Shown in pieces: positions 1 to 5,955 of a stretch of DNA of 6,658 nucleotides (positions within the stretch are counted from its first letter, which is position 1; every line of letters begins with the position of its first letter). The notes under the pieces were generated by a model. The model searched no databases, was not told the origin of the DNA, and saw nothing but the letters and a program-made list of their open reading frames with translations. Made by a program: the position numbers and the translations under genes. Source of the stretch: Chloroflexota bacterium (GTDB lineage: Bacteria > Chloroflexota > Dehalococcoidia > Plut-88900). The stretch is taken from contig JACZVB010000081.1 of NCBI GenBank assembly GCA_022572865.1, forward strand, positions 1-6,658. Direction: 5' to 3'.

Positions 1-550
1 TGACTCTAATCCCCTTCTTAGCGTACTCAAGGGCCGCATTCTTGGTGATCCCTATAACGCCATGCTTGCTGGCAACGTAGGCCATTAGGCCGTCGGCCCC
101 TACCAGGCCGTTGATAGACGCCGTGTTCACGATAGCGCCGCTTCCCTGTCGCAGCATGTGGGGAATCTCGTGCTTTATGCACAGCCACACACCCGTCAAG
201 TTGACGCTGATGACCCGGTTCCACTCCTCAAGAGTGTAATCAGTAGTCATTGGCTTGCCGCTCTCGGCGACGCCGGCATTGTTGAAGGCACAGTCCAGTC
301 TGCCGTAGGTCTCGACTGTCCTGGCGGTCATGGCCTCCACTTCCGACTCTATGGTCACGTCAGCCTGGACAAAGCTTCCCTGAACTCCAACCTCCCCTAA
401 CAGGTCCAACGTTTCCCGTCCGCCCCGGGCATCCACATCGCTGACCATTATCTTCGCCCCCTCCCTGGCCAGCACCAGGGATGCCGCCCTCCCGATTCCT
501 GAGCCGCCCCCAGTAACCAGGACGACTTTGCCTTCCAGAATGCCCGCCAT
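1..550 (-). CDS. SDR-family NAD(P)-dependent oxidoreductase, N-terminal 183 residues (C-terminus beyond window)
   Basis: Classical short-chain dehydrogenase/reductase, a cytosolic Rossmann-fold enzyme that oxidises or reduces an alcohol/carbonyl with NAD(P). Seen directly: the cofactor motif TGGGSGIG at residues 13-20, NNAG at 90-93, a catalytic Ser at about 145 in NTASING, and YVASK with Tyr158 and Lys162. The Ser-to-Tyr spacing of 13 residues is normal for the family. An Asp at the end of the second strand (VSDVD) suggests NAD rather than NADP preference, which is inference. Usual family length is about 250 residues, so roughly 70 C-terminal residues, including the substrate-specific part, lie off the left edge. 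The start is set by a perfect AGGAGGTGA ribosome-binding site at 555-563, four bases before the ATG. It is divergent from RNase D. The substrate cannot be named; FabG-like or sugar/steroid dehydrogenase roles are equally open. Confidence 0.93.
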   Translation of the reverse strand, partial: MAGILEGKVVLVTGGGSGIGRAASLVLAREGAKIMVSDVDARGGRETLDLLGEVGVQGSFVQADVTIESEVEAMTARTVETYGRLDCAFNNAGVAESGKPMTTDYTLEEWNRVISVNLTGVWLCIKHEIPHMLRQGSGAIVNTASINGLVGADGLMAYVASKHGVIGITKNAALEYAKKGIRV

Positions 551-636
551 ATCTTCACCTCCTGGGGCCCTGCCCCTCGATCCGAATTGCTGATCTCATC
601 ACCTTGTGCAGCAAAGACTCTTTCACCACCCGCCTT

Positions 637-645
637 TGGTACAAT
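637..645 (+). promoter_or_regulatory. Candidate extended -10 promoter for RNase D
   Basis: TGG followed by TACAAT (5 of 6 matches to TATAAT) forms an extended -10 element of the sigma70 class. No good -35 hexamer lies 16-18 bases upstream, as is common for extended -10 promoters. The predicted start of transcription is near 652, giving a leader of roughly 130 bases before the RNase D ATG. The inverted repeat at 647-663 would overlap that start point. Inferred from consensus matching only. Confidence 0.35.
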
Positions 646-646
646 G

Positions 647-663
647 TAGCTGGCCTACAGCTA
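647..663. repeat. Inverted repeat TAGCTG-5-CAGCTA, operator-like
   Basis: Perfect 6-base arms TAGCTG (647-652) and CAGCTA (658-663) are separated by five bases and lie directly downstream of the candidate -10 element, where a repressor would block initiation. The arms are short enough to be chance; the position is what makes them notable. A further TTTC-AC-GAAA palindrome follows at about 665-674. Confidence 0.3.
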
Positions 664-735
664 GTTTCACGAAAGGCGCCTGGCAATCCCGATTCTCAAT
701 AGTCGTACTCTGACTGAAAACGTCCCCGTTCTCTT

Positions 736-750
736 TGTCCCACTGGGACA
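736..750. promoter_or_regulatory. Perfect 15-base palindrome TGTCCCAcTGGGACA upstream of RNase D
   Basis: Seven-base arms TGTCCCA and TGGGACA flank a single central C, ending 30 bases before the RNase D start codon. The one-base centre suits a dimeric DNA-binding protein better than an RNA hairpin, although a 5-bp stem with a 5-base loop could form in the leader transcript. The regulator is unknown. The SDR promoter on the other strand could also be affected, since this lies in the shared divergent spacer. Confidence 0.4.
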
Positions 751-780
751 TGGCTGCCACGGGGCCGGGTGGTTTAGATC

Positions 781-1923
781 ATGAGCCCCGGCCCTCTCCA
801 ACGGCCCGAGCTGATCACCGATGCCCCTGGCCTTGTGAGGGTCGTCGAAGCGCTGCTGAAAGAGGGTTGTATAGCCCTCGACACCGAGTCCGATGGCTTC
901 CACCGCTATCCCGAGAAGATCTGCCTGGTGCAGTTGGCCTCTCAGGACCGTGTATATATTGTGGACCCCCTGGCCATCGGGGACATGATGCCCCTGGAGC
1001 GCCTTCTGGCCGACCGGCGGGTCGAGAAGGTGATACACAGCGCCGAGAACGATCTGCGAATCGTGGACCGCCACTGGGGTTACCGCATCTTTAACCTGTA
1101 CGACACCAGCGTCGGGGCCCACTTCCTCGGAATGGAGCGACTTGGTCTGGGGGCCATAGCGGAGGAGTTCCTTGGTGTGCAGCTGGATAAAAGCAAGAAG
1201 CTCCAGCGGGCCGACTGGAGCCTTCGGCCCCTCTCCGACACGGCCATCGATTACGCCGCAGCCGACGTGGCCCACCTGGTGGCGCTGCGGGATGCGCTGG
1301 CCCGGCGTATTGAGGCCCTGGGCCGTGCGGAGTGGGTGGCGGAAGAGTTCGAGCGCATAGAGGAGGTGCGCTACATACCTCCCGAACAGCCTGAGCTGTC
1401 CTTCCTGTCCATCAAGGGAAGCTCCGCCCTGGATGGGCGAGGCCTGGCCCTCCTCCAGGAGCTGGCGTCATTTAGAGAAGGGGTGGCGTTGCGCCAGGGC
1501 CGTCCTCCCTTCCGGATATTGCCCAACACCACGCTCCTGTCCATCGCCGGCGACCCGACTGTAGACCTATCACGGGTGCCAGGCCTGGGAAACAACAATC
1601 TGCGGCGATTCGGTGCGGGGCTGAAGTCGGCGATACGCAAGGGTCTGGCCTCTCCGCCGGTAAAACGCCCACCATTCCGCCTCTCTCACCAGCCCCGACC
1701 ATCGGTTGCTCAGGTCCGGCTAGCCAAGGAGCTACGCTCCTGGCGGACTGAGGAAGGGAAGCGCCTCTCCCTGGACCCCGCCCTAATATGGCCTGCTGCA
1801 AGCCTGGACCGTCTGGCCCGGGCATCCGTCACCCTGGACCAGGAGCTGGAGTCCCCCGAGGTGCGCAGGTGGCAGGCCCGAGAGTTTAGAGGCTCGTTGC
1901 GGGCGTATCTATCCGACAAATAA
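781..1923 (+). CDS. rnd: Ribonuclease D (DEDDy 3'-5' exoribonuclease with HRDC domain)
   Basis: A 3'-5' exoribonuclease that trims the 3' ends of tRNA precursors and other structured RNAs using two metal ions, in the cytosol. The DEDDy catalytic set is visible: Asp34 and Glu36 in LDTESDGF, Asp91 in HSAENDLR, then Tyr158 and Asp162 in DYAAADV. The DWSLRPLS segment at 145-152 is also typical of RNase D. An HRDC domain follows at about 215-290, with a hydrophobic SIAGDPT-SRVPGLG segment. A second, degenerate HRDC-like region lies at about 308-375. At 380 residues it is close to the E. coli enzyme. The start is firm because an in-frame TAG sits six bases upstream (775-777). The ribosome-binding site is only a weak GGGTGGT at about 768-774. 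It stands alone as a transcription unit, divergent from the SDR gene and convergent with the 509-residue gene. Confidence 0.95.
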   Translation: MSPGPLQRPELITDAPGLVRVVEALLKEGCIALDTESDGFHRYPEKICLVQLASQDRVYIVDPLAIGDMMPLERLLADRRVEKVIHSAENDLRIVDRHWGYRIFNLYDTSVGAHFLGMERLGLGAIAEEFLGVQLDKSKKLQRADWSLRPLSDTAIDYAAADVAHLVALRDALARRIEALGRAEWVAEEFERIEEVRYIPPEQPELSFLSIKGSSALDGRGLALLQELASFREGVALRQGRPPFRILPNTTLLSIAGDPTVDLSRVPGLGNNNLRRFGAGLKSAIRKGLASPPVKRPPFRLSHQPRPSVAQVRLAKELRSWRTEEGKRLSLDPALIWPAASLDRLARASVTLDQELESPEVRRWQAREFRGSLRAYLSDK

Positions 1924-1996
1924 GCTCCGCGTCGAACCTACACGATAGCGGGATGGGAAGGGGCAGAGGCGTCCGCTGGTGTGTTTTGGGTCGCCC
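1924..1996. other. Convergent gap between RNase D and the repeat-protein gene, no clear terminator
   Basis: Seventy-three bases separate the two stop codons. I looked for a bidirectional intrinsic terminator and found only a weak GGGGC...GCCCC pairing with a long loop and an interrupted CCGC...GCGG pairing, neither followed by a convincing T run apart from a lone TTTT near 1984. Termination may be Rho-dependent, or the transcripts may overlap. Confidence 0.5.
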
Positions 1997-3526
1997 CTAG
2001 ACCGTCAGCAGCTCCCGGGTCTGGGCGTAGATCTTCTGCTCTTTGCCCCCCTCGAGGACTGCCGCAGACTTCACCGCCGCCACCAGATGGAGCCACCGGA
2101 ACGGCTCCCGGGTGTCGCAGAACTCATCGAAGATGGCCTGATGATGCTTAATGCCATGGAGCTCGGTGAAGTCGTCGCGGCAGGCCAGCTCGCCGACGCG
2201 TTGGAATAGGGCCGTAGGATCATACCTCTTGTCGGCGTACTGCTGGGCCAGGAGCATCGCTCCCTTGACCTCCGACGGGGCTATCAGGAGGTCCAACCCC
2301 GTCTCACTCCAATCGGAGAAGGGTTGGTCTTCGATGCATTTGATGATGGCATCGAGGAGGTCTCCCTGACTCCGGTCCGGCAGGGCGCTCACCGCCTCGG
2401 GATCGATGCCCTGGTCCCAACTTGATTCGGCCCCTGTAAGGCACTCCGGCCCGGTGATGCCGGTTAGAAGGGCCAGGACCCTGTTCCTCAGGCTAATCCC
2501 TTCCATATTTAGAAGATAGCGGCGGGCATTGGTCCCGGTGTGGAGATGAGAGTCCATGGGGTTGCCGTAGCTGGACCTCAAGTAGGCAGTTGATGCGCCG
2601 ATGGAAAGAGCCTCGCCGGCCCCTTCCAGGGAGAGACCATCAGCCAGGGCCCGTGCCATAGGCTCTAGGGCGTCGCGATAGTCGTTGCAGGCCCCTATCT
2701 TTGCACCCAGCTCCCCTATCGCCTCGGTCTCCCTGTCGCTGGTGATCATCGGGATGTCCTTCTCCAGGAGCCGGTACTCGTCTAGCAGGGCCTCCGCGGT
2801 GGCGTAGACCTGGTCCCCGCCCCTTGAAAGGGAGAACGGGTTACGGGCCTGGTACCGTACGACCACCCGCATCAATACGGGGGCCCACTCCCAGCCGATG
2901 ACATCCAGGGCCCGGGTAGTGAACATAGGGTAGATGAAGTAATGGTCGTCGATGCCGTTTCTCGAGATGGCGGCAGGCAGGATCAGGTCCAGGACCTCTC
3001 CCGGGGACTTATCCTGTTGGAGTCGCAGATAGTACTGCTCTGTGGCACTGGGCCTTTGCACCTGGATGCTCTTGAGGAACGCTTCCTCGGTATCCCCCAG
3101 GATGCCCTCCCTGCCCGAGGACGGCAGAGGGTCGCTTAAATGGTATGAGCCGATATCGCTCCCCTTGCCCTCCAGGGGCTTCATTTCGGGCATCAGATAG
3201 GGCCCCATCTGGGGCGAGTGAACGTGGTTGTTGCACAGTGCCACGTGCTGGACGATGGGCATGAAGGCCATCTCGCCGGTGAGCCTAAGGGAGGTATTGT
3301 AAACGCCGTGAATGCCACATATAGGATGGACCGGCCCTCCGTGGTGCTCGGGAGGCAGCTCGGTGGAGCGGCAGACAGCCAGGGCCCCGGCCCTCAGCAG
3401 GTCCCTGGGCGATACCCCATGCCGGAGCTTGTACAGCGTATCCTGGATGATATCCTCGGGGTCCGTCTCCTCAACGAACAGAACCAACCCCTCTACCTCT
3501 GCTGGAAACCGGATCAGATCGAACAT
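1997..3526 (-). CDS. Uncharacterised 509-residue protein made of four His-containing helical repeats
   Basis: I cannot assign a function. No signal peptide or membrane segment is obvious, so it is probably cytosolic and largely alpha-helical. Reading the protein against itself shows four units starting near residues 36, 173, 297 and 435 (spacing 137, 124, 138). Each runs roughly (S/D)Px3LLx3ALAxxR, a variable loop, a conserved His in a helix (HPICGIHGVYNTSLRL; DDHYFIYPMFTTRAL; DSHLHTGTNARRYLL; HGIKHHQAIF), then an aromatic/Met-Pro-(I/V) helix. Units 1 and 2 match best: MPIVQHVALCNN against APVLMRVVVRYQ. The recurring His, Asp and Glu residues could bind metal or heme, which is speculation. 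It loosely recalls uncharacterised helical domains that sit behind Rieske domains, and questin-oxidase-like proteins, but no family is claimed. The start has AGGAGGT at 3531-3537, four bases before ATG. It follows the CoA-transferase by 51 bases on the same strand, so co-transcription is likely. Confidence 0.88.
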   Translation of the reverse strand: MFDLIRFPAEVEGLVLFVEETDPEDIIQDTLYKLRHGVSPRDLLRAGALAVCRSTELPPEHHGGPVHPICGIHGVYNTSLRLTGEMAFMPIVQHVALCNNHVHSPQMGPYLMPEMKPLEGKGSDIGSYHLSDPLPSSGREGILGDTEEAFLKSIQVQRPSATEQYYLRLQQDKSPGEVLDLILPAAISRNGIDDHYFIYPMFTTRALDVIGWEWAPVLMRVVVRYQARNPFSLSRGGDQVYATAEALLDEYRLLEKDIPMITSDRETEAIGELGAKIGACNDYRDALEPMARALADGLSLEGAGEALSIGASTAYLRSSYGNPMDSHLHTGTNARRYLLNMEGISLRNRVLALLTGITGPECLTGAESSWDQGIDPEAVSALPDRSQGDLLDAIIKCIEDQPFSDWSETGLDLLIAPSEVKGAMLLAQQYADKRYDPTALFQRVGELACRDDFTELHGIKHHQAIFDEFCDTREPFRWLHLVAAVKSAAVLEGGKEQKIYAQTRELLTV

Positions 3527-3577
3527 CTATACCTCCTGTGGTCGCCCGAGCGCGGCATTTCGTGAATTAAACAAAGA

Positions 3578-4786
3578 CTATATAACCCCGGCCTCTCTCA
3601 ACTCTGTTACTTCGTCGCCGTTGATGCCCAGAATCTGGTCCAGCACCTCTTCCGTGTGCTGCCCCAGCAACGGAGCGGCGGTGACATGTGTCTGAGAATC
3701 GGATAGCTTGATCGGGTCTCCTATTATCTTGAACTGCCCCCTCTGAGGATGGTCGATGGTCACGACCATTCCTCGCTCCAGGAGGTGAGGGTCGGTATGG
3801 ATGTCCTCGGCATTGAGCATGGCGCCGCAGGGGATGCCGGCATCGCCCACCAGTTTCATCACCTCGTATTTTGAGTGCTGCATGGTCCACTCTTCGACGA
3901 TCAGGTTCACCTCCAGGCCGTGCTCCGCCCGCGCTTTGTTATCGATGTAGCGGGGATCGTCTATGAGGTCCTCTCGTCCCATCACTTTTAAGAGGGTAGG
4001 CCACATGCTCTCGCCGATGATCGAACTGACGTAGATGTAGGCGTAATCGTCGGACCCACCGGGCTTGCACCTGAACAGGTCACCCGGGTATACCCCGGCG
4101 GTAACGGTGCCACGGCGGTCGGGGGACTTTCCGGTCTGGTAATAGGTCTGCATCATCACCCGGGAGATGTTCACCATGGCGTCCTGCATCGAGAGCTCCA
4201 CCACCTGGCCTTTACCGGTCTTCTCTCGCTGCCAGAGGGCAGCCAGCACACCCACGGCGGCATGGTACCCTGTACCGATGTCGCCGACGGTCACCCCCAG
4301 CAGAAGCGGCGCACCGCCCGGATGGCCTGTCATGGTCACGGCCCCACCCGTGACCTGTGCGATCATGTCGAAGCTCTTGTACCCGCTGTACGGGCCGTAG
4401 GTGCCGAAGCCTTTTACCCTGACCAGTATTATCCTGGGATTTACCTTGGAGAGGGCATCGTAGGTCAGGCCCAGCCGCTCCAGGGTCCCCGGCCCCATGT
4501 TTTCAGCCACGATGTCGGCCTTCTTGACGAGCTCGAAGAACAGCTCCTTGCCCCGCTCGGTCTTGAGGTTGAGGCTGATGCTGCGTTTGTTGGCGTTGAG
4601 CAGGAGAAAATAGTAGCTGTCTATCCCATTCTCGCCGCCGCCGGCCCGCCTGCCCGGCTCACCACGGCCCGGGGCCTCCACCTTTATCACGTCTGCACCC
4701 AGCCACGCCAGGGCCTGGGTGCAGGTGGTGCCCGCCTCGAACTGGGTGAGGTCGATGATCCTTATGTCGTCGAGCGCTTGTCCCAT
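3578..4786 (-). CDS. Class III CoA-transferase (CaiB/BaiF family), formyl-CoA-transferase-like
   Basis: Moves coenzyme A from an acyl-CoA donor to a carboxylic acid through an aspartyl-CoA thioester intermediate; a cytosolic, interlaced dimer in known members. The 402 residues show the family from end to end: LGADVIKVEAPG at 29-40, NKRSISLNLKT at 66-76, ENMGPGTLERLG at 95-106, and the nucleophile Asp202 in SMQDA. AGIPCG (316-321) and APLLGQHTEEVL (371-382) follow. These blocks closely resemble Oxalobacter formyl-CoA:oxalate CoA-transferase. However, the GGGGQP glycine loop of that enzyme is absent, Glu17 sits where I align its Gln17, and no oxalyl-CoA decarboxylase gene is nearby, so the acid substrate is unknown. 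An upstream in-frame ATG at 4897 exists. The ATG at 4786 is chosen because it has GAGGAG seven bases upstream (4794-4799) and begins where family similarity begins. Confidence 0.92.
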   Translation of the reverse strand: MGQALDDIRIIDLTQFEAGTTCTQALAWLGADVIKVEAPGRGEPGRRAGGGENGIDSYYFLLLNANKRSISLNLKTERGKELFFELVKKADIVAENMGPGTLERLGLTYDALSKVNPRIILVRVKGFGTYGPYSGYKSFDMIAQVTGGAVTMTGHPGGAPLLLGVTVGDIGTGYHAAVGVLAALWQREKTGKGQVVELSMQDAMVNISRVMMQTYYQTGKSPDRRGTVTAGVYPGDLFRCKPGGSDDYAYIYVSSIIGESMWPTLLKVMGREDLIDDPRYIDNKARAEHGLEVNLIVEEWTMQHSKYEVMKLVGDAGIPCGAMLNAEDIHTDPHLLERGMVVTIDHPQRGQFKIIGDPIKLSDSQTHVTAAPLLGQHTEEVLDQILGINGDEVTELREAGVI

Positions 4787-4797
4787 GCGTCCGCTCC

Positions 4798-5064
4798 TCA
4801 GTGCGACACTAGCCAACGGAGTATACCAGAATTCCAAGTGGCGTCGATTATCCGGAACGAGCACAATGAAGAGACCGGAAAACTCTCCATATCCCATTTG
4901 GCCCCTTCCGAGTTTCCATTGCTAGTGCGCTGTCGCATTGCTAGCTGAAGCCTATATCCCCCATCATCGATGTGGCGAAAGGGCCGGACTGCCACATTGT
5001 CCATCCAGAACTCGGGTCCCTGCGAGTGGGCCTTCGGTCCTTTTTCAGGCTTAGCTTGACCCAT
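4798..5064 (-). CDS. Doubtful 88-codon ORF between hydrolase and CoA-transferase
   Basis: The ORF fills the 284-base gap with operon-like spacing: its ATG lies 6 bases after the hydrolase stop, and its stop codon is 11 bases before the CoA-transferase start, touching that gene's Shine-Dalgarno sequence. I recognise no family. The product is hydrophilic with five Trp (motifs EFWMDN and RPFRHIDDGG), with no signal or membrane segment. Against it: the ribosome-binding site is poor (AGGG ten bases before ATG), third-position GC is about 58% (51 of 88 codons) versus roughly 75% in the opening codons of the hydrolase, and it would overlap a good extended -10 promoter and inverted repeats. It could be a real small gene, a decayed remnant or a chance ORF. 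Confidence 0.3.
   Translation of the reverse strand: MGQAKPEKGPKAHSQGPEFWMDNVAVRPFRHIDDGGYRLQLAMRQRTSNGNSEGAKWDMESFPVSSLCSFRIIDATWNSGILRWLVSH
4802..4937. repeat. Imperfect inverted repeat pair bracketing the CoA-transferase promoter
   Basis: The left arm on the plus strand reads TGCGACA-CTAGC (4802-4813). The right arm on the minus strand reads TGCGACA-GCGCA-CTAGC (4937 down to 4921): the same 12 bases with five inserted. Similarity continues weakly beyond (CAACGGA against AATGGA). Placement at the start point and about 110-125 bases upstream would suit two operator sites joined by looping; a decayed small element is the alternative. Short enough that chance is possible. Confidence 0.35.
4820..4828 (-). 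promoter_or_regulatory. Extended -10 promoter for the CoA-transferase
   Basis: On the minus strand the sequence reads TGG then TATACT, an extended -10 element with 5 of 6 matches to TATAAT. Initiation is expected near 4813, giving a short leader of about 27 bases that contains the GAGGAG ribosome-binding site of the CoA-transferase. No good -35 hexamer is present at 17 bases, consistent with the extended -10 class. The left arm of the inverted repeat (4802-4813) lies on the start point. Confidence 0.45.
4917..4944. repeat. Direct repeat CATTGCTAG, two copies 19 bases apart
   Basis: CATTGCTAG occurs at 4917-4925 and again at 4936-4944. The 19-base period is close to two helical turns, so both copies would face the same side of the DNA, as in tandem regulator sites. 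It overlaps the right arm of the inverted repeat described for 4802-4937. Confidence 0.35.
5028..5045 (+). terminator. Weak intrinsic-terminator-like hairpin reading rightward
   Basis: GGGCC-TTC-GGTCC (5028-5040, one G-U pair) is followed by TTTTT (5041-5045). The U run lies on the plus strand, so as a terminator it would stop antisense transcription entering the 3' end of the hydrolase gene. No plus-strand gene precedes it. An ACTCG-8-CGAGT hairpin abuts it at 5010-5027. On the minus strand the pair could simply be 3' mRNA structure after the hydrolase stop. Confidence 0.25.
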
Positions 5065-5070
5065 GCACGA

Positions 5071-5955
5071 TCAGCCCTGTTGAAAGAATTTCTTTAGGGC
5101 CTCGGCTGTCTCCTCTGGGGCCTCTTCCATTAGAAAATGTCCACAGTCGAGGCTGAAGCCGGTAACGTCTTGTGCCCACTGACGCCAGATGGCAATCGGG
5201 TCATTGGAATGATACTCATCGCCCTGGGTGCTCCATAGTGCCAGTACGGGGCACTGGATTCGGCGGCCCGCATCCCTGTCCTGGCGGTCGAGTTCGATAT
5301 CTACGGATGCGCCGGCACGATAGTCTTCACAACTGGCCCTGATAACCGATTTCTTGCGATAAGAGCGAAGGTACTCTCCCATCGCTTCGGGGGTAATGGC
5401 TCCAGGGTTGTCCGTCCAGCTGGCAAAGCCCTGGCGCAAGAATAAATCGGGATTGCTGCCAATGAGCTTTTCCGGCAGAGGGTAGGGTTGGGCCATAAAT
5501 ACCCAAATGAAGGAGGACTGTAAAGCGCTCTTAAAGTCCATGTGCTCCCAGTAATCTATGGTGGGTATGATATCCAGGACTGCCAGTTGAGTCACCGTTT
5601 CCGGATGGTCGAGGGCCATGCGGTAGGCCACGCGGCCGCCACGGTCGTGGCCTGCGACGGCGAAGGAGTCGAAGCCTAAGGACTTCATTACGTTGACCAT
5701 GTCCTGGGCCATGGCCCGTTTGGAGTAGTTCTGGTGCTGTGGATCGGGCTCCGGGCCGGAGCTGTCTCCGTACCCGCGCAGGTCTGGCATAACCAGGGTA
5801 AAGGAGTCTTTGAGCAAGGGGGCCACTTTGTGCCAGGCAACGTGGGTCTCAGGGTAGCCGTGAATCAACAGCAAGGGCGGGCCACTGCCCCCATGCACCA
5901 GGTTGATGGTGGCGTCGCCGGTGTTTACCTGAGAGTATTCAAAGCCTTCGAACAT
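5071..5955 (-). CDS. Alpha/beta hydrolase of the fluoroacetate dehalogenase/epoxide hydrolase group
   Basis: Cytosolic alpha/beta-hydrolase fold with an Asp nucleophile, the group that hydrolyses haloacetates or epoxides through an ester intermediate. Visible: the oxyanion-side HGYP at 32-35, DLRGYGDSS at 58-66, the nucleophile elbow GHDRGGR at 102-108 (Asp104, Arg105, Arg108), the acid Asp128 in VLDIIPT, and the base His273 in DCGHF. Overall similarity to fluoroacetate dehalogenases is high, including DATIN (14-18), NYSKRAMAQD (76-85), PEKLIG (161-166) and CEDYRAG (209-215). Of the three halide-binding residues of that family (His, Trp, Tyr), Trp151 and Tyr212 are kept, but the His aligns with Ile150 (codon 5506-5508, ATT), so fluoroacetate or chloroacetate activity is not assured. 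Length 294 residues is normal. The start has a modest AAAGAGAAG ribosome-binding site and a strong promoter at 6031-6059. It is the first gene of the leftward block. Confidence 0.93.
   Translation of the reverse strand: MFEGFEYSQVNTGDATINLVHGGSGPPLLLIHGYPETHVAWHKVAPLLKDSFTLVMPDLRGYGDSSGPEPDPQHQNYSKRAMAQDMVNVMKSLGFDSFAVAGHDRGGRVAYRMALDHPETVTQLAVLDIIPTIDYWEHMDFKSALQSSFIWVFMAQPYPLPEKLIGSNPDLFLRQGFASWTDNPGAITPEAMGEYLRSYRKKSVIRASCEDYRAGASVDIELDRQDRDAGRRIQCPVLALWSTQGDEYHSNDPIAIWRQWAQDVTGFSLDCGHFLMEEAPEETAEALKKFFQQG

Larger units (their letters stand above)
4787..5070. other. 284-base gap with promoter, repeats and hairpins
   Basis: If the 88-codon ORF is not real, this is a regulatory spacer unusually long for a gene block on one strand. 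It contains an extended -10 promoter reading toward the CoA-transferase, an imperfect inverted repeat (4802-4813 against 4921-4937), a 9-base direct repeat, and two adjacent small hairpins (5010-5027 and 5028-5040) shortly after the hydrolase stop codon. Together these suggest separate control of the CoA-transferase and the repeat protein. Confidence 0.5.

Noticed and set aside
667..1275. Leftward 202-codon ORF opposite RNase D
   Set aside because: Antisense to RNase D with all catalytic motifs on the other strand; no ribosome-binding site or family resemblance.
3567..3890. Leftward 107-codon ORF overlapping the CoA-transferase C-terminus
   Set aside because: Out-of-frame shadow on the same strand; the true frame contains the conserved GIPCG and PLLGQHTEEVL blocks.
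4787..4897. N-terminal extension of the CoA-transferase to the ATG at 4897
   Set aside because: The extra 37 residues resemble nothing in the family and cross a candidate promoter; the ATG at 4786 has a well-spaced GAGGAG and starts at the usual family N-terminus.
4802..4937. The inverted repeats as ends of an insertion sequence or MITE
   Set aside because: No target-site duplication was found around them, the arms differ by a 5-base insertion, and no transposase is present; an operator pair is at least as likely.
4262..4948. Rightward 228-codon ORF opposite the CoA-transferase
   Set aside because: It lies antisense to a strongly supported gene, shows no recognisable domain, and long antisense frames are expected in GC-rich coding DNA.
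5071..5955. Firm naming of the hydrolase as fluoroacetate or haloacetate dehalogenase
   Set aside because: The halide-binding His is replaced by Ile150, so only the fold and nucleophile chemistry are supported.
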